The notes under the pieces: model-generated
The model's database searches: none
Told to the model about the DNA's origin: nothing
What the model saw: the letters and a program-made list of their open reading frames with translations, nothing else
In this document: positions 12,288 through 24,048 of the stretch, piece after piece
Position numbering within the stretch: the first letter of the stretch is position 1
How the letters are laid out: each line of letters opens with the position of its first letter
From: Climacteris rufus
Lineage: Eukaryota; Chordata; Aves; Passeriformes; Climacteridae
Length of the DNA stretch: 64,000 bases
Reading direction: 5' to 3'
NCBI GenBank assembly: GCA_013398175.1
Contig: VZRZ01004630.1
Span: 898,935-962,934, forward strand
Translations under genes and position numbers: made by a program

Positions 12288-14070
12288 GCTCTACTGCCTA
12301 ACTCTAAGGGGAAGCAGAAGTTCTGCTTTCAGAGCAGAAGTTAGCAAGTTCAGACCCCATACAAGGGCACAGGCAGGAGGGAACAGAAATTTGCCCATTC
12401 TCCATAAAACACTCCTCAGCTATTGAACATCTCCCATGATGTTCTCCCACCAGAGCAGCCAATTCCTCCAGCAAGCTGGGTGACCATTGTGGTCCTTCCA
12501 GTCAGCTTCTCCTCACCTGCTCTTCCCATGCAGAGCCCAGCTCCTTGGTCTGCCTTTCTTCAGAGGCACCATGCAGTGTCAAGGGAAGTTTCTTTGGGTT
12601 TTGTTTTCTTTCCTTGCTGGTCTCCCCACGTGGCAGTGACTTGCTCTTGGGCTGTAAGATCTGGGAGCAGTCTGCATGGGAGCAAGGACAAGACACCTTT
12701 GCAAGCACTAAATACGGCAACCAAGGGCTCTGAAGAATTTATGTGGCTTATTCCTGAGGGAAGGTGAAGAGGGGAGAGATTTGGCCATGGCTGCTCTCTT
12801 CCCATGTGGATATTCGAGTAGAGAAGGTTTCTTTCCTCATGCAGATGCGTGGACAGGGGTGGTTAACATGGCTTTCATTAAGGGAGGGCTGGGGGAATGA
12901 GCACCTTACATTTTTTCCTTCTTTTCACTACAAGATTTTTAAGAGAGAAGTGTTTAATAAACTGGGACTGACTCTGACCTTATACCAGTACAACTTGGAC
13001 TTCACTGACATGTATTTCTATTTATACTGGAAGAAAGAAAAACAGAATCAGTTTCTACTTGCAGCAGCACTACAAAGATGAGAAGAAAAAGGACTGTGAG
13101 CACTCTAAGACTAAGTTGTCATAGCAGCATAATTACATTTGAGTCTTCTTCGTACAAAAGCAGACTGCCAGAACCTCATTTTGGAGGGAGAATTGCTGTC
13201 AGGAGAAAAAAGGAGGGCTGTGCTGCTCTGACTAAATTGTGTTAGACAGCAAACAGCAAACTGCATCTACACCTCCCTACAAATGAACCTCCGTGTATGA
13301 AACCAACCAAGCCATTTTCATCTGTTGTGAATTCAGGACGAGATCGCATGAAACACTTCTTCACAGAGTTTGAGGGAAGTATATCAAATTTTAAACTAAC
13401 ATAACAATTTAAACATAACAGAGCACAACAATCGATTAATTATAGATGCAAACAGTGTTTTCCAGAAGTTACATTGTCACTGAATTAAAATTTAAACAAT
13501 GATGAATTGGTGAGATAAGTAACTGTTGAATAAGGAATTTCAGTAATCATGTAAATACAACTTCCCTGACCATCAGCATATAATCCCTTTTCCAGATGTC
13601 CTGATTGTGTAAAAAAACCCCAAACAGAATATCCAGCAAAAAACAAATCAAAACAGAGTGCACCTTAATTACTCATTCTCTGATATAGGCTAGCTGCTCA
13701 GTTCAGGTTTTCATGGCATACCTCAAAGGGAGATTTCTTGTGGATGCCAGCTCTGGCAATTTTGTCCACCTCTTTGAACTTTGGCACACTCACCTAAGGA
13801 GAGGTGCTTTCCCACTGTATCACAGCCATATTCACACCTCATGTACAGTGTTTCTTAGAGGGTGGGAGACTAACTTTCCTCCTCACCTAAAATGAGCATC
13901 TCAAAACCCTCTGGCAGTGGCTGCTGGGGTGGAGGTTGCAGGCAGCGTGTCCCCTGTTCTTTTATGAGCCTCACACCCTCCTGCACTGGTGAGTAACCCT
14001 GAGTCAGCAGAGCAGGACAATGGATACTTGCTGCTGTCAAGGCAATTTCTTTCAACAACTTTAAAAATGT
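12288..14070. other. unique sequence, no gene recognised
   Basis: The segment from 13.1 to 13.7 kb is AT-rich. The overlapping open frames at 12.4-13.1 kb on both strands show no domain. No repeat was identified up to the CR1 at 14071. Confidence 0.5.
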
Positions 14071-14538
14071 AGAATCAAGAATCATAGAATGGTTTGGGTT
14101 GGAAAGGACTTTAAAGATCAACTAGTTCCAACCCCACTGTTGTGGGTAGGGATGCCACCCACTAGACCAGGTTGCTTAAAAGCCCATCCAACCTGGCCTT
14201 GAACACTTCCAGGGATGGGGCACTGAAAGCTTCTCTGGGCTCCCCATTCCAGTGTCTAACCATGTTCACAGTAAAGAATTCCTTCCTACTAGCCAATCTG
14301 AACCTACTCTCTTTCAGTTTGCAGTCATTTCACCTTGTCTTACCACTGCATGATCTTGTCAAAAGTCCCTCTCCAGCTCTCTTTATGCCCCCTTTAGCTA
14401 CTGGAAGGTGCTATAGGGTCTCACCAGAACCTTCGCTTCTCCAGACTGAACAACCCCAACTCTCTCAGCCTGTGTACATAGGAGACACGCTCCTTCTCTG
14501 TGATCAGTTTCTTGGCCCTCCTCTGGACTCACTCAGCA
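14071..14538 (-). mobile_element. CR1 LINE fragment (~470 bp, 3' region)
   Basis: It starts with AGAATCAAGAATCATAGAAT and GGTTTGGGTTGGAAAGGACT. It continues through CACTAGACCAGGTTGCT, CTTGAACACTTCCAGGGATG, TTCCTTCCTACTAGCCAAT, GGTCTCACCAGAACCTTC, CAGCCTGTGTACATAGGAG and CTTGGCCCTCCTCTGGACTC. It is a clear minus-strand CR1 3' region and is relatively well preserved. The 128-codon plus-strand open frame at 14172-14558 is simply the antisense of this element. Confidence 0.95.
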
Positions 14539-17297
14539 TTTATGTTTTGTATGACTAAAATGTAAATTGCCTTTTGTATAAAGAAACGAACAATAAGAGA
14601 TGTAAAAAAAAAAAAAGGAAACCTGCTCCAGATGGCACAGAATTACTAACCAGAAATAGGCAGACACACAATTTCTGCAACAAGCTGGAGCAAAATAAAG
14701 CAAAACCATACAGACAAAGTCTGATTTTGAAGGTCAGAGAAGTAAAATAGGGGAGACAGTATTAGCAGGAAAGAGACAGAATACATTTTCTAGTATAGCA
14801 ATTATTATAACTAACCAAAACTTTCATCCAGAGTAACTCCTCAGTAAACTATTTTTTCTTTCCTTTGAGACCATTATTTCTTTTTCAGAAGATAAAGACT
14901 TTTTTTGGTTGATGGTTTGTGTAACCTTTATGCTTTTGCTTGTGAGGAAAATCTTTATAGTGAAAAAAAGGTGTAATGGATGTGGTGTCTGAAAACAGCA
15001 ACTATCATATGCTGAAATAATATTTCTGAATCATAAGCAGCTTCATTCATCTCCAGAAGACATTCATGCTAAAGCTTCACTGTGACCATCTGAATGTCAA
15101 CATCATTAAATATTTTGCAGCCACTCAAAGCTCACTTTCTAGAAAGGAGAAGTTTCCTACCAATCTTTCTTTCTATATTGATGGCTGCATCTATATTTCT
15201 CAATAGTCAATGTAGTCTGTGCTATATTTTATTTTCGAGGTAAAAGTAAACACTAGATAAAATGAAAATACTATTAGTTGTCCCTTGAATTTTACCAGTC
15301 TTGGAAAATAGTCTGACTTATTTTCCAGATAAACATTCATGTTATAATACATCTTACAGACTCCTACTTTGTTACTCTTGTCATTGTACAGTCATTAATA
15401 TTATCTACCTCTGAGTTAAACTTTTTCTTTTTCTTAGGAGTGACATTCAAAAAATCTTTAAAAGTTTTGGTTGGTTGGTTGGTTTTTTGCTTGTTTGGTT
15501 GTTTTTTTAGAATACATGGAGCTGGATCTTCCTGATTGTTGGATTGGATGTTGTGCTGGGACAGAGCAGGATGATATTAAGTGGAAAACACCAGCACCTA
15601 GCATAGCTGCCAAAAGAAGACAAGACCTAGTTTTCAGCCATTTGTTCCTTTTTCAAAATGCTGCATGCCTAAGTTACTTGCAAGGGCTGAAGGAATCCTT
15701 GGGATGTCCCTGGGGAACCAAGGGTGTGAGGAGACCCCAAGGACACCGTGCACAGAGCTGCTGCCCAGTGCTGCTCCACAGAGCCCTGGGGGCAGAGGGG
15801 AGGTGGTGGCACTACATCAGACCTTAATGCCAGAGACAAACTTCTCTCTCAGTCAGAGCATTTGCTCCCATCTGTGGCAAAGATTGTTCCTATTCCTTCC
15901 TTGTGTTTTCTAAAGCTTTATCTGATCATGATCCCTCTCTCTCCCATCTGTTTCACAGCATAACAAAACACACTGAAACCAACAGCTGTGTGCCCAAGCA
16001 AGGAACAGCAGCTCCCTTTCACATCCCAGGGACAGCGGAAAAGCCACTGACTGGCCACAGCTGGGAGCCACAGCATGGCCTCCCCTCTCACAGGAGTCCT
16101 AACACATCTAATTCCCCAAGCCCAGAGCAACGATTGACAGGCGGTGACAGGGAGACAAGGAGGTGCTACTTAGAGCTCTTAACTGGCATCACCACCTCCC
16201 TGTTTGCACCCAGAGCTGTTCTGAAGACCCCGTGTGGGAGCATGCAACTATTTATTATTGGGTCTCCCAAAGAAACCTGTGTCTGCTCATAGAGCTGCTG
16301 CAGGAGAGTCCCCTCTTGTCCCGGGATGAGCCAGAACTGCCGCAATGCCCTACTTTCCCCTGCAGCCTAGATCTGCCTACGGCTCCAAGGATGCAGCTCA
16401 ACCCACAAGTCTTCAAGTTCACTTTGTCCTTTTCTCTAATGATCTCATTCTTGCCCCTGTCCTGTGTTCTGCCTCTAACTGTATTTTCTCAGCAGTTCAA
16501 CACATCAGATTAGGAAACTGGTTCATCTGGGAGAAAAACACCTTATGTTTTCCTGTTTATTCTTCAGATGGCTCAGTTTACCAGTGTGGTCTGCTGGATG
16601 GTCACAGAAATAGTTCTGCTAGCAGGAGCATGGGGCTACTGTGGGATCGGGAACAAGCAGCTGGGGACCAGTGATATGTTTCAAGACAGATGAGATCCTT
16701 GAACCAGATCTCAAGGTGTCTGTCTCTGCACCACTGCCTGCCCAGTGGAAGAAGCAGGAATACCGGGCAGGGGAAGAGGGGTTTGGCCAGCAGCGTGGGC
16801 TTGGATTGACTTAATTAAACCAACTTCAATGACTAGGGGAAAAGAACAAAAAAGAGACTTACCAGTTGCTTATATTTATTCTCTTTTCCAGGAAAATCCC
16901 TTAAAAAGATTGTGTAGCTGGACACCCTCCAATGATCATGACCTTGTAAATCTCTGTGGGTTATTTTTTTTATTGTCAGACTTGATAAACATCCCAGGCT
17001 TGTCTATCTTTCTCATTTATATCACCTGCTGTAACAGAAAATGCTAGACTTTTATATAAAGGTGGTCTCTGTGTTTCTGTTCACACTGATGAAGAACATC
17101 GTGAGCCAAATTAGTCCTGTAGGCAGAAGGGCAGTTCCTGGCTTAAGGAATTCAGGACTTAAATAGACTGTGAGGGAGGAGATCAGGAAAATTATTTTGG
17201 ATGTCAGATTCCAGAGAACAGCAACAGCAATTAAAGTCATAGCTCAAAAATGGCCAGAGTACCATCCAAAACTGTAACTGGTCATCTTTTGACCAGT
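14539..17297. other. unique sequence, no gene recognised
   Basis: It includes an A run near 14605 and a GGTT/T-rich low-complexity stretch at about 15462-15512. Short open frames on the plus strand at 15.5-16.7 kb are uninterpretable without homology. No element boundaries are visible. Confidence 0.5.
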
Positions 17298-17305
17298 TTA
17301 ATGAC

Positions 17306-17705
17306 AGCGGTTTGACAGACAGATCACTGCGTCAGGGCTATGTAGCGCTACTGTTGCAGCAACCCACGGCATGGCATGGCAGAGAGCAAATACCCTAACC
17401 CTAGTCCCAACCCAAACAAAGAAGCCTTGCAGACATTGATCATTAGTGAATCTCAAACAGGGAGAAATGAATGGCGCAATGGCCAGAGCTTTCTTGGAGG
17501 TCTGGAGGAAACTGATCCTTGTTTGTCGCGTCTTGAATTGGATCTTGAAATAACTCAAATACACCCGGTTTACCAAATGACCTCGATTAGTGTAGCTAAT
17601 TCTGAGCCTCATGGGTTTTTCCAAGTTGGGCACACTCGAACATCTGCTCATAATAATATCAGATGACTGTGCTTCTACACGTACAGCGGAAGCTGCCTCC
17701 CCGTT
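17306..17705. other. CpG-retaining block, candidate conserved noncoding element
   Basis: I count 13 CpG dinucleotides in about 400 bp, clearly more than in the unique sequence around it, and no repeat signature. Both strands are open over long stretches: 96 codons from an ATG at 17376 (+) and 143 codons at 17298-17729 (-). Neither translation shows a domain I know. CpG retention outside a repeat can mean an unmethylated regulatory element, a first exon, or sequence under constraint. The window 18120-18360 also has several CpGs. Nothing here fixes a strand or product. Confidence 0.3.
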
Positions 17706-19952
17706 AAAATAGCAGCACCCCCTGTCCATTAAATAGAGTGTAACTTTTGACTTGCTTCATCCAGACATCGGTGCATGTAACTTAGAGGGTTTGAGATCTG
17801 AAACAAAACAGGCTAAAGATGATCTTCTAATTTCCCATTCTATTAAAACAGGGGATCTTGGCTTCTGTGTCCGAGTACTCAGGTGGGCAATGCTGCATGG
17901 AAAGCTGTGCCCTGCTCCACTGCAGAAAAACCCACCCACACAGTGATGAGGGAGGGTTTGAGTGCTGTAAGTGGAGCATGGCTATTACCAGTCAGCTACA
18001 GCCTGCCTGATGTTAACATGCCATTTTCCCTGTGCTGTCAAAGCCTTTGTCACAGTAATAGCCTGTTTCCTCTTTTTGTTAATATCTCTGTCAAGAGAAT
18101 GAAGCAGCAGAATTGAAAGCGCCATGGTGTGCGATAGCACCGTTCTGCTCAGGCTGCGCTTGGCAGCCTGCTGTGTTTTGATTAACTGGATGTTCCTCTA
18201 AAATTTGTATGAAATTATTTTTCCATGGAAGCGCAGGGCAATGAAAGGAAGAAGTGGAGGGAGCTGGAGGCTGGTTGTCTGGTTACTCAGGAGCAGGCAG
18301 GGTTGATCACGTTGTGGCTGCCTGCATCTGCCCCTGTGTCTTGCCCGTGGTTTAGGCTATGGTGAGGAGAAACTTCCCTTGTCGTCACAAGTCACTTCCA
18401 GTTTCTACTCAGCTCTCCCAACAGGAGTCTGTCAATAAACGCAACCTCAGATATGTGAAAGGTAATTTGGAAAGAAACCCTTGAAGCCTTGAAGCACAAA
18501 ATCTTTAGATATCTGGGAAGCAAACTCAGTATGTCAGCCTGTATGAGCAGACACTGTCATCCCCACCACACAGAAGCACCCCAGTACAGGGGGGAGGATG
18601 TGCTGACTTTCATTTCTGCAGATTTTTGCAGTGACCCCAGATCCCACTGAGGCCCTGAAGCACAATGTCACTGGCACGGGATGCCTCTTCTCTGCCCCTC
18701 CTGCCAGTAAGGCCAGCAAGGATTTTGCTAGTGCAGGACTTCAATTTCCTTGCATGTCTGGTTGGGCTTTGCAGCACACACCAAGAGAAATCCACTTCAC
18801 TTTGCCTTCTCTTGGTCCCTGTAACTGAGTGGGACACAATTGATGAACAAGGAGTTCTAATTTTACTTCCTAGGGCATCTCACCACTCTGGAAACAGGGA
18901 TACAGAATCAGGGATCCCATTTCTAAGATTAAACACAGTTCACAGATAAGGTTCAATGAATCTAAAAGTCTGCTGTAGAAGCTTGCATTACTTGCTGCAG
19001 CTCTGAGAAGTGGACAGAATAATCCAAACTGAAACATTCTCATTCTGATTTAGCACCAGTGCAAATGACACAGGATGTAATATAGTCAGGACTCAGACAT
19101 TCCTTTTGTTGATCTCTGGTTTTACTGCCTAACTGAAGTTGTGGAGGGCTTTTGTGTTACAGTCTGACCTGTTTTCTGCTCAGAATTCATGAGTAAAACT
19201 GTTCTGACCTGTGCAATCATTCTTGTTGACTTGTATCTACAGACTTTATAACACCATTGCTCTGTAATAGGTTGAAAATTGGTATGAGATTAACTTTCCC
19301 ACCACTTACAAACTCAAGCTCATGTTTTACAAAATATTTCAAAGTTTTCCTAATGTGTTGGCTTGATTGTTCAATCTGCATGCTTATTAAAAATCTCTCA
19401 GAATATTTCATGTATTTTATGTACTAATAAAAATATTCTCCAAATACAAATTTGGAATGTATTTGTGATGACACCTCCCTCACTCTTCTTCCTCTCCCTT
19501 CCCCCTTACTTATTGCACATACTTCATAGACTCTCTACTCCGGCAGCTTCATAACACATCAGAAGTTTGACACATGGCTTTTGTTTTGGTAACTTCAAGA
19601 ACTATGAAAAAAATTTTAAAATTGAGAGGACTGGGGAGACACCAATGGGAGCTGATGTCTGACTATCTCAAGAAGATGTGCCTCTGCACTCAGCCAACTT
19701 CCAGGCCTCCTGTCTATGGCCAGTCCTCCCATACCCTTCCCCATGCAGAGGACTGAACATGGCTTAAACCCGTGCAACTCACCATAATAGAACAAATTAT
19801 TTTAGCTACCAATTTCCTTTCCATTGCCTAACTCAGTTCAAAAGAGAGCATGCCTGCAGAAAACTTCATATCCTACCTACATCAGACATTGCAAGTTGTT
19901 GCTCTGTATGAGGTTTGACTACTGCTAACTTGCAAAAAGCTCAGTGACACCT
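17706..19952. other. unique sequence, no gene recognised
   Basis: A further mild CpG cluster lies at about 18120-18360. No repeat family or supported exon is seen. Small open frames overlap on both strands. Confidence 0.45.
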
Positions 19953-20038
19953 GGTTTTGATTTTCTTTGGGGCTTTTTTGTGTTGTTATTTTGGTTTTTC
20001 TTGTTTTTTTCTTTTTTTCTTTTTTTTTTTTTTTTTTT
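19953..20038 (+). repeat. T-rich low-complexity tract ending in 19 T
   Basis: The plus strand is made mostly of T with scattered G and C for about 85 bp, finishing in a pure run of T at 20020-20038 that is directly followed by AG. It could be the poly(A) remnant of a minus-strand retrocopy or simple slippage. No retrocopy body is recognisable next to it. Confidence 0.8.
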
Positions 20039-22071
20039 AGTAATGGACAACAAATATTGTCATGGGAGGGAAAAGCAGGATGCCATTTATATGACACATT
20101 GCACTCTAATGACTTTTACCAGAATATTGAGACATACAGCCTGATGAAAGAACATGCCTGGAAATCTAGCCATTTCCAAGTCAGATAACACTGTGCATTT
20201 AAGCTGAATCATTACTGGAATGCTTGAAAACCCCTGTTTCTGACTAAAGACCAAGTGGACAAAGACAGAAGTGGGAAAATTATTGAACAAGACTGCAACG
20301 CAATAACAGTGCAAATAGCTCATGGCTCTGGAAGACATGTGAATTATAGGCAGTTCAGAAATTAAATATAACAAATAAAACATAGGAAAGAGGACTTACA
20401 AATATCAAATACAACAGAGGTGCACCAGAAGACAAAAAGAAAGAAATGTTTACAATCAATGGGCTGGTTTTGCATTTCAAAACACTGGATAATGGTGCTG
20501 GATAAGAGGAAACAAAAAAAAAAAATGGGAAAAATGTGGGAAAATGACAAAGGAAGTTTTGCAAGAGGAAACTGCCTTGGCAGGGAATGTGGCCAGGCTA
20601 ATGTGCGTCTATGGAATATAACAGTTAACTACCATGAAGCATTCACTGCTCATAGCCAAAAGCAGCAAACCTGCATGGCTGGGCTAGAGCACAAGTGGGT
20701 ATTTTGGGTCACAGCAGGAAACACCATACACTGTATTTTGTTAGGCTGCTGCAGTGTTTTGCAAACATGGAGAGGAGGGGGGACTGTAGATATGAAAAGG
20801 CAAGGCAGGTTGTTTCATTTGTTTATATTACAAATAAATAGCTTTTGAAAATATGACCGAGTCAGTGAAGAGTATGAAACACAATCTTCTATTTGTTATG
20901 ATTTAGCAAGTAGGAAGCAGAGAGAGGTAAAATCCATGCAACAAATGCACACAATAGCTTTCAAAATTCCCCTAAGTCCACAGAAATGCTTTCAAGAGAT
21001 CATGCCAGCATTGTTCTAAGACCAGTTTTCTTCAAAATCCAGCAGAAATAATCAGGTTTTTACAATAGAAACAGCTGCCCCTGCCCAAGACCAGGCTCAG
21101 CACACACCCCAGGAAGAAACACTCTGTAGCATGATGCCAAAAGACTTCACTGGTAGAAGGCCTCTGGCAGTGCATCCTGTCAATAAATGAAACCAGAGCA
21201 CACTTAGGGACTGCAAAGCCCTGTCAACTGCCCACTCCCTGGCCCTAAACTTTGTGTTGGTTTAAGAACATAATTCTCAAGTTATGTCTTCTGATATCAA
21301 TGTAGCTTTGCCAAATATGAAAGACTTAGTCTGTCCGACCTCCAAGTGGCAGAGCTGTGATAATCTCAGGATATAAGTGAGGTAAAACTCAGAGAGAGAG
21401 AATATCTTCTATTAGTCTAACTGGCAGAGCTGAAGAAACTTGCCAAGTGTGGACAGAGCCTATATTCATTAGAAGCAGATACAGTGATTTCCAGCTTTGT
21501 GTGCTGCAGGAATGCTGAGACTGCAGTTTATATGGGTCAGAGGCAAGCAGGCCAGCTCAAGTATCACATCCAACCTAGCTTATTCCTTGTGGAACCTTTG
21601 CAGCCAAAGTTTCAATGGCCACATTGCTGGAAATCCTAGGCTGGGTAGGTTAAGGATAACCTGTGTGCTGTGCATTCTGTGAATGGATAATTGGTCACTT
21701 TTGTCCCAGAAGAGCAGCAACAGCTTTGTGCAGTGATGGGGTCCTGCCTGGTCCAGACTTCCCCTGCTCCTGACCCACCTACAAGCAGGACTGAATCAAG
21801 ACTGGACCAGGGATTCACTTTGGCAAGGCTGTTTCTCTGAACTCATTCGGCTCCTTCATTTTATGTCTTCATTTCATTTGCACACCCTTCAAAAGCACTG
21901 TAAATGTACTCGTCTCATTCCACAGCACCCAGCATTTGGTAATAGAATGAGGCTGGAAGCTCAGGTTGCAGTGATCTCCTTTCCCAGAGGATGAGGATGG
22001 TGAAGGCTGTCTAACAGTTACCTCATAAGACAAAACCATGAAGAAATCAGAACTTACTAGATGAATAAAAA
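20039..22071. other. unique sequence, no gene recognised
   Basis: An A-rich stretch (about 20508-20525) and ordinary unique sequence are all that I can see. The 142-codon open frame at 20420-20848 has no domain. Confidence 0.5.
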
Positions 22072-22076
22072 GTTAC

Positions 22077-22726
22077 TGTTAATGTTTGAGATAACAGCCA
22101 GAGGGAAACCCCTCCAAAACAGAAGGCAGATCTCACCAGCCCCTCCCCTTATTAGGTCTGGAAAGAAAATTCGCAGAAGAAAGTGAAAAAAAACCCTGTT
22201 TATTCACACACATTATGTATGCAAAAACAGCAAAGACGAAAAAAAAAAAAAAAAAGAGGATAATAAATCAGATAATAAATCCCCAAAAAGGGAAAACTTC
22301 AGTAGAACAGTCCCAGAGAGACTCCCTTCCGTTTGGTAGCTCTGGTAGCTTCCTGAGGGCCCCGGCCCAGGCTGCACCAGGCCTCCCTAGGCCCGGGGTG
22401 GGGTGGGAAGAGATGAATGTGCTTCTGATGTTGATCCCCTCCTCAGTTCCAGGTGATGGCATAAGTCCAAAGAAACAAAGAAAAAAGGCACACACACACA
22501 CAAAAAAAAAACACAAAAAGAAAAAAAACCCTCTCCTTCTCTCCGCCATGCCAACTTTGCACACACTGCAGCTGGGAAGAAGAAGGGGGAGTCACCTTAT
22601 TTTATGTACGGTCTGTTGGGAGGAACTCCATTGTCTTCCAGACAGAAACATAGCCCCATACTGAAAAAAGTCCACTGATGACAGGAATACATGACAGTGG
22701 CGATATGATAGTGTCACCTCAGGACA
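22077..22726 (-). mobile_element. probable solo LTR of an endogenous retrovirus, minus orientation
   Basis: On the minus strand the segment begins TGTCCTGAGGTGACACTA and ends ATCTCAAACATTAACA, the TG...CA form expected of an LTR. A TATA-like CATAAAATAAG lies at about 22595-22606 on the minus strand, and an AATAAA signal on the minus strand at 22199-22204, in the expected order. The flanks GTTAC (22072-22076) and TTTAC (22727-22731) fit a 5-bp target duplication with one mismatch. The inside carries a GC-rich patch (about 22355-22405) and A- and CA-rich runs (22238-22255, 22486-22530). No internal retroviral sequence adjoins, so it would be a solo LTR. The diverged duplication and missing partner LTR make this less certain than the three plus-strand LTRs. 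Confidence 0.62.
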
Positions 22727-24018
22727 TTTACATACACTTTTTATTAATAAAAGCCTTTGAAAAACTCCAGAGCTAGGGTTTGAGACAAGACTAAGAGAAA
22801 TTTGCAACATTTTTCTTTGTTTTGAGGTGATGATAATATGACTGCTAGGTGTTATATTCAGTTTATGGTTTCACTATCTGAAATCCATAGATCTTCACCA
22901 TCCTTTTCAACATCCTTTGTTGCAAATATATGTGTACAAATGTACACCTATTTATACATATAACGTAAAACATATTTCAAGAATAAACACTTGATCTCAC
23001 ACGAAGGGACGAGACCTGAGAGACTTTTGACACTAAGGATTTTACCCTGTCCTTTGAAGTACTTGCTTTAAGGTGCAAATTGCCATCAACTGCCTTCTTT
23101 CTTTATCTTTAAATTCGAAAGTGCAGGCAGGCCTTAAGGTATGGATGCCTAGAAGTTCATCTGGTACTTCAAGAAAAACGATTTCCTGCAGGCACACAAA
23201 TTATATAGCTGAAATCATATCTCTCATATATTAACTTGATGATAGGCCAGGCTCTTCTTACTATGATCACATAAAAAGGGAAGAAGAATTTCCCACAAAA
23301 AAAGCACTTGAGCAGTGATCATACATTTGAAAGCAGAAAATTAAAGCACTCAGTGTTACTAAGCTTCAACTTGAAAAGATTGAATCCTCTGTTTAAGAGT
23401 CATTACACCAATAAATGACTAAATTGTCCTCAGACTATGGGAAGCATAGTAGCTCCAGCATACAGTAGGTAAGTCTCACCCACATAATTGCAATGGAGCA
23501 GAAGCAAAAGAGGGGCACACTATACTCAGAATGGTGTGATCACTTTAATTTTCATTTATAAAAGCTTAGTTCTACGGAGGTCAGCCTAAGGAGCAGATGT
23601 GTTGGTTATGAGTCTCATTCTGAATATGAAACCCTCCAGATTACGAGAGCATGAAAGAAAGGGTCTAACATTGTAGGCCTTTGTCACAGCTCATGGAGCT
23701 TTTTGTGCAGCAAGTACATGGAGCTTGTAGGTGTTTGGCTATTGATTACTTTTGCTTTGTAATGAAGACAGGATCAGCTGCAGTCATTCAGAAGCTTGTA
23801 GGTTTAACTTATTGCAAGTCCCTGCCTTTGGGAGATACCTGGAGGAACAAATTTTTAAATCAAAAATAGAGTTAAGGTCAACCCACTGCACACACACATA
23901 TATATATGTAACCTCAGGACAGACTAATCTGGCATGATTTATTTTTTATTGCTTACCTATTTTATTGTTGCTAGTGCTGTAACTCTACCCATGTTACTTT
24001 AATGAAAGCTAACACTGC
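22727..24018. other. unique AT-rich sequence, no gene recognised
   Basis: A short CA/TA alternating tract lies at about 23889-23910. No repeat element or exon is supported. Confidence 0.5.
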
Positions 24019-24048
24019 AATAATAATAATAATAATTATTATTATTAT
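24019..24048. repeat. (AAT)n/(ATT)n palindromic microsatellite
   Basis: Six AAT units run straight into four TAT units. The inner 26 bp (24023-24048) form a perfect palindrome centred on AATT, so the tract can fold back on itself or extrude a cruciform. Head-to-head trinucleotide arrays of this kind are prone to length change. Confidence 0.9.

Noticed and set aside
14172..14558. 128-codon plus-strand open frame
   Set aside because: It is antisense of a CR1 3' region, a common false gene in bird genomes.
17391..17405. Interstitial telomere-like CCCTAACCCTA
   Set aside because: There are fewer than two full units, which is too short to be more than coincidence.
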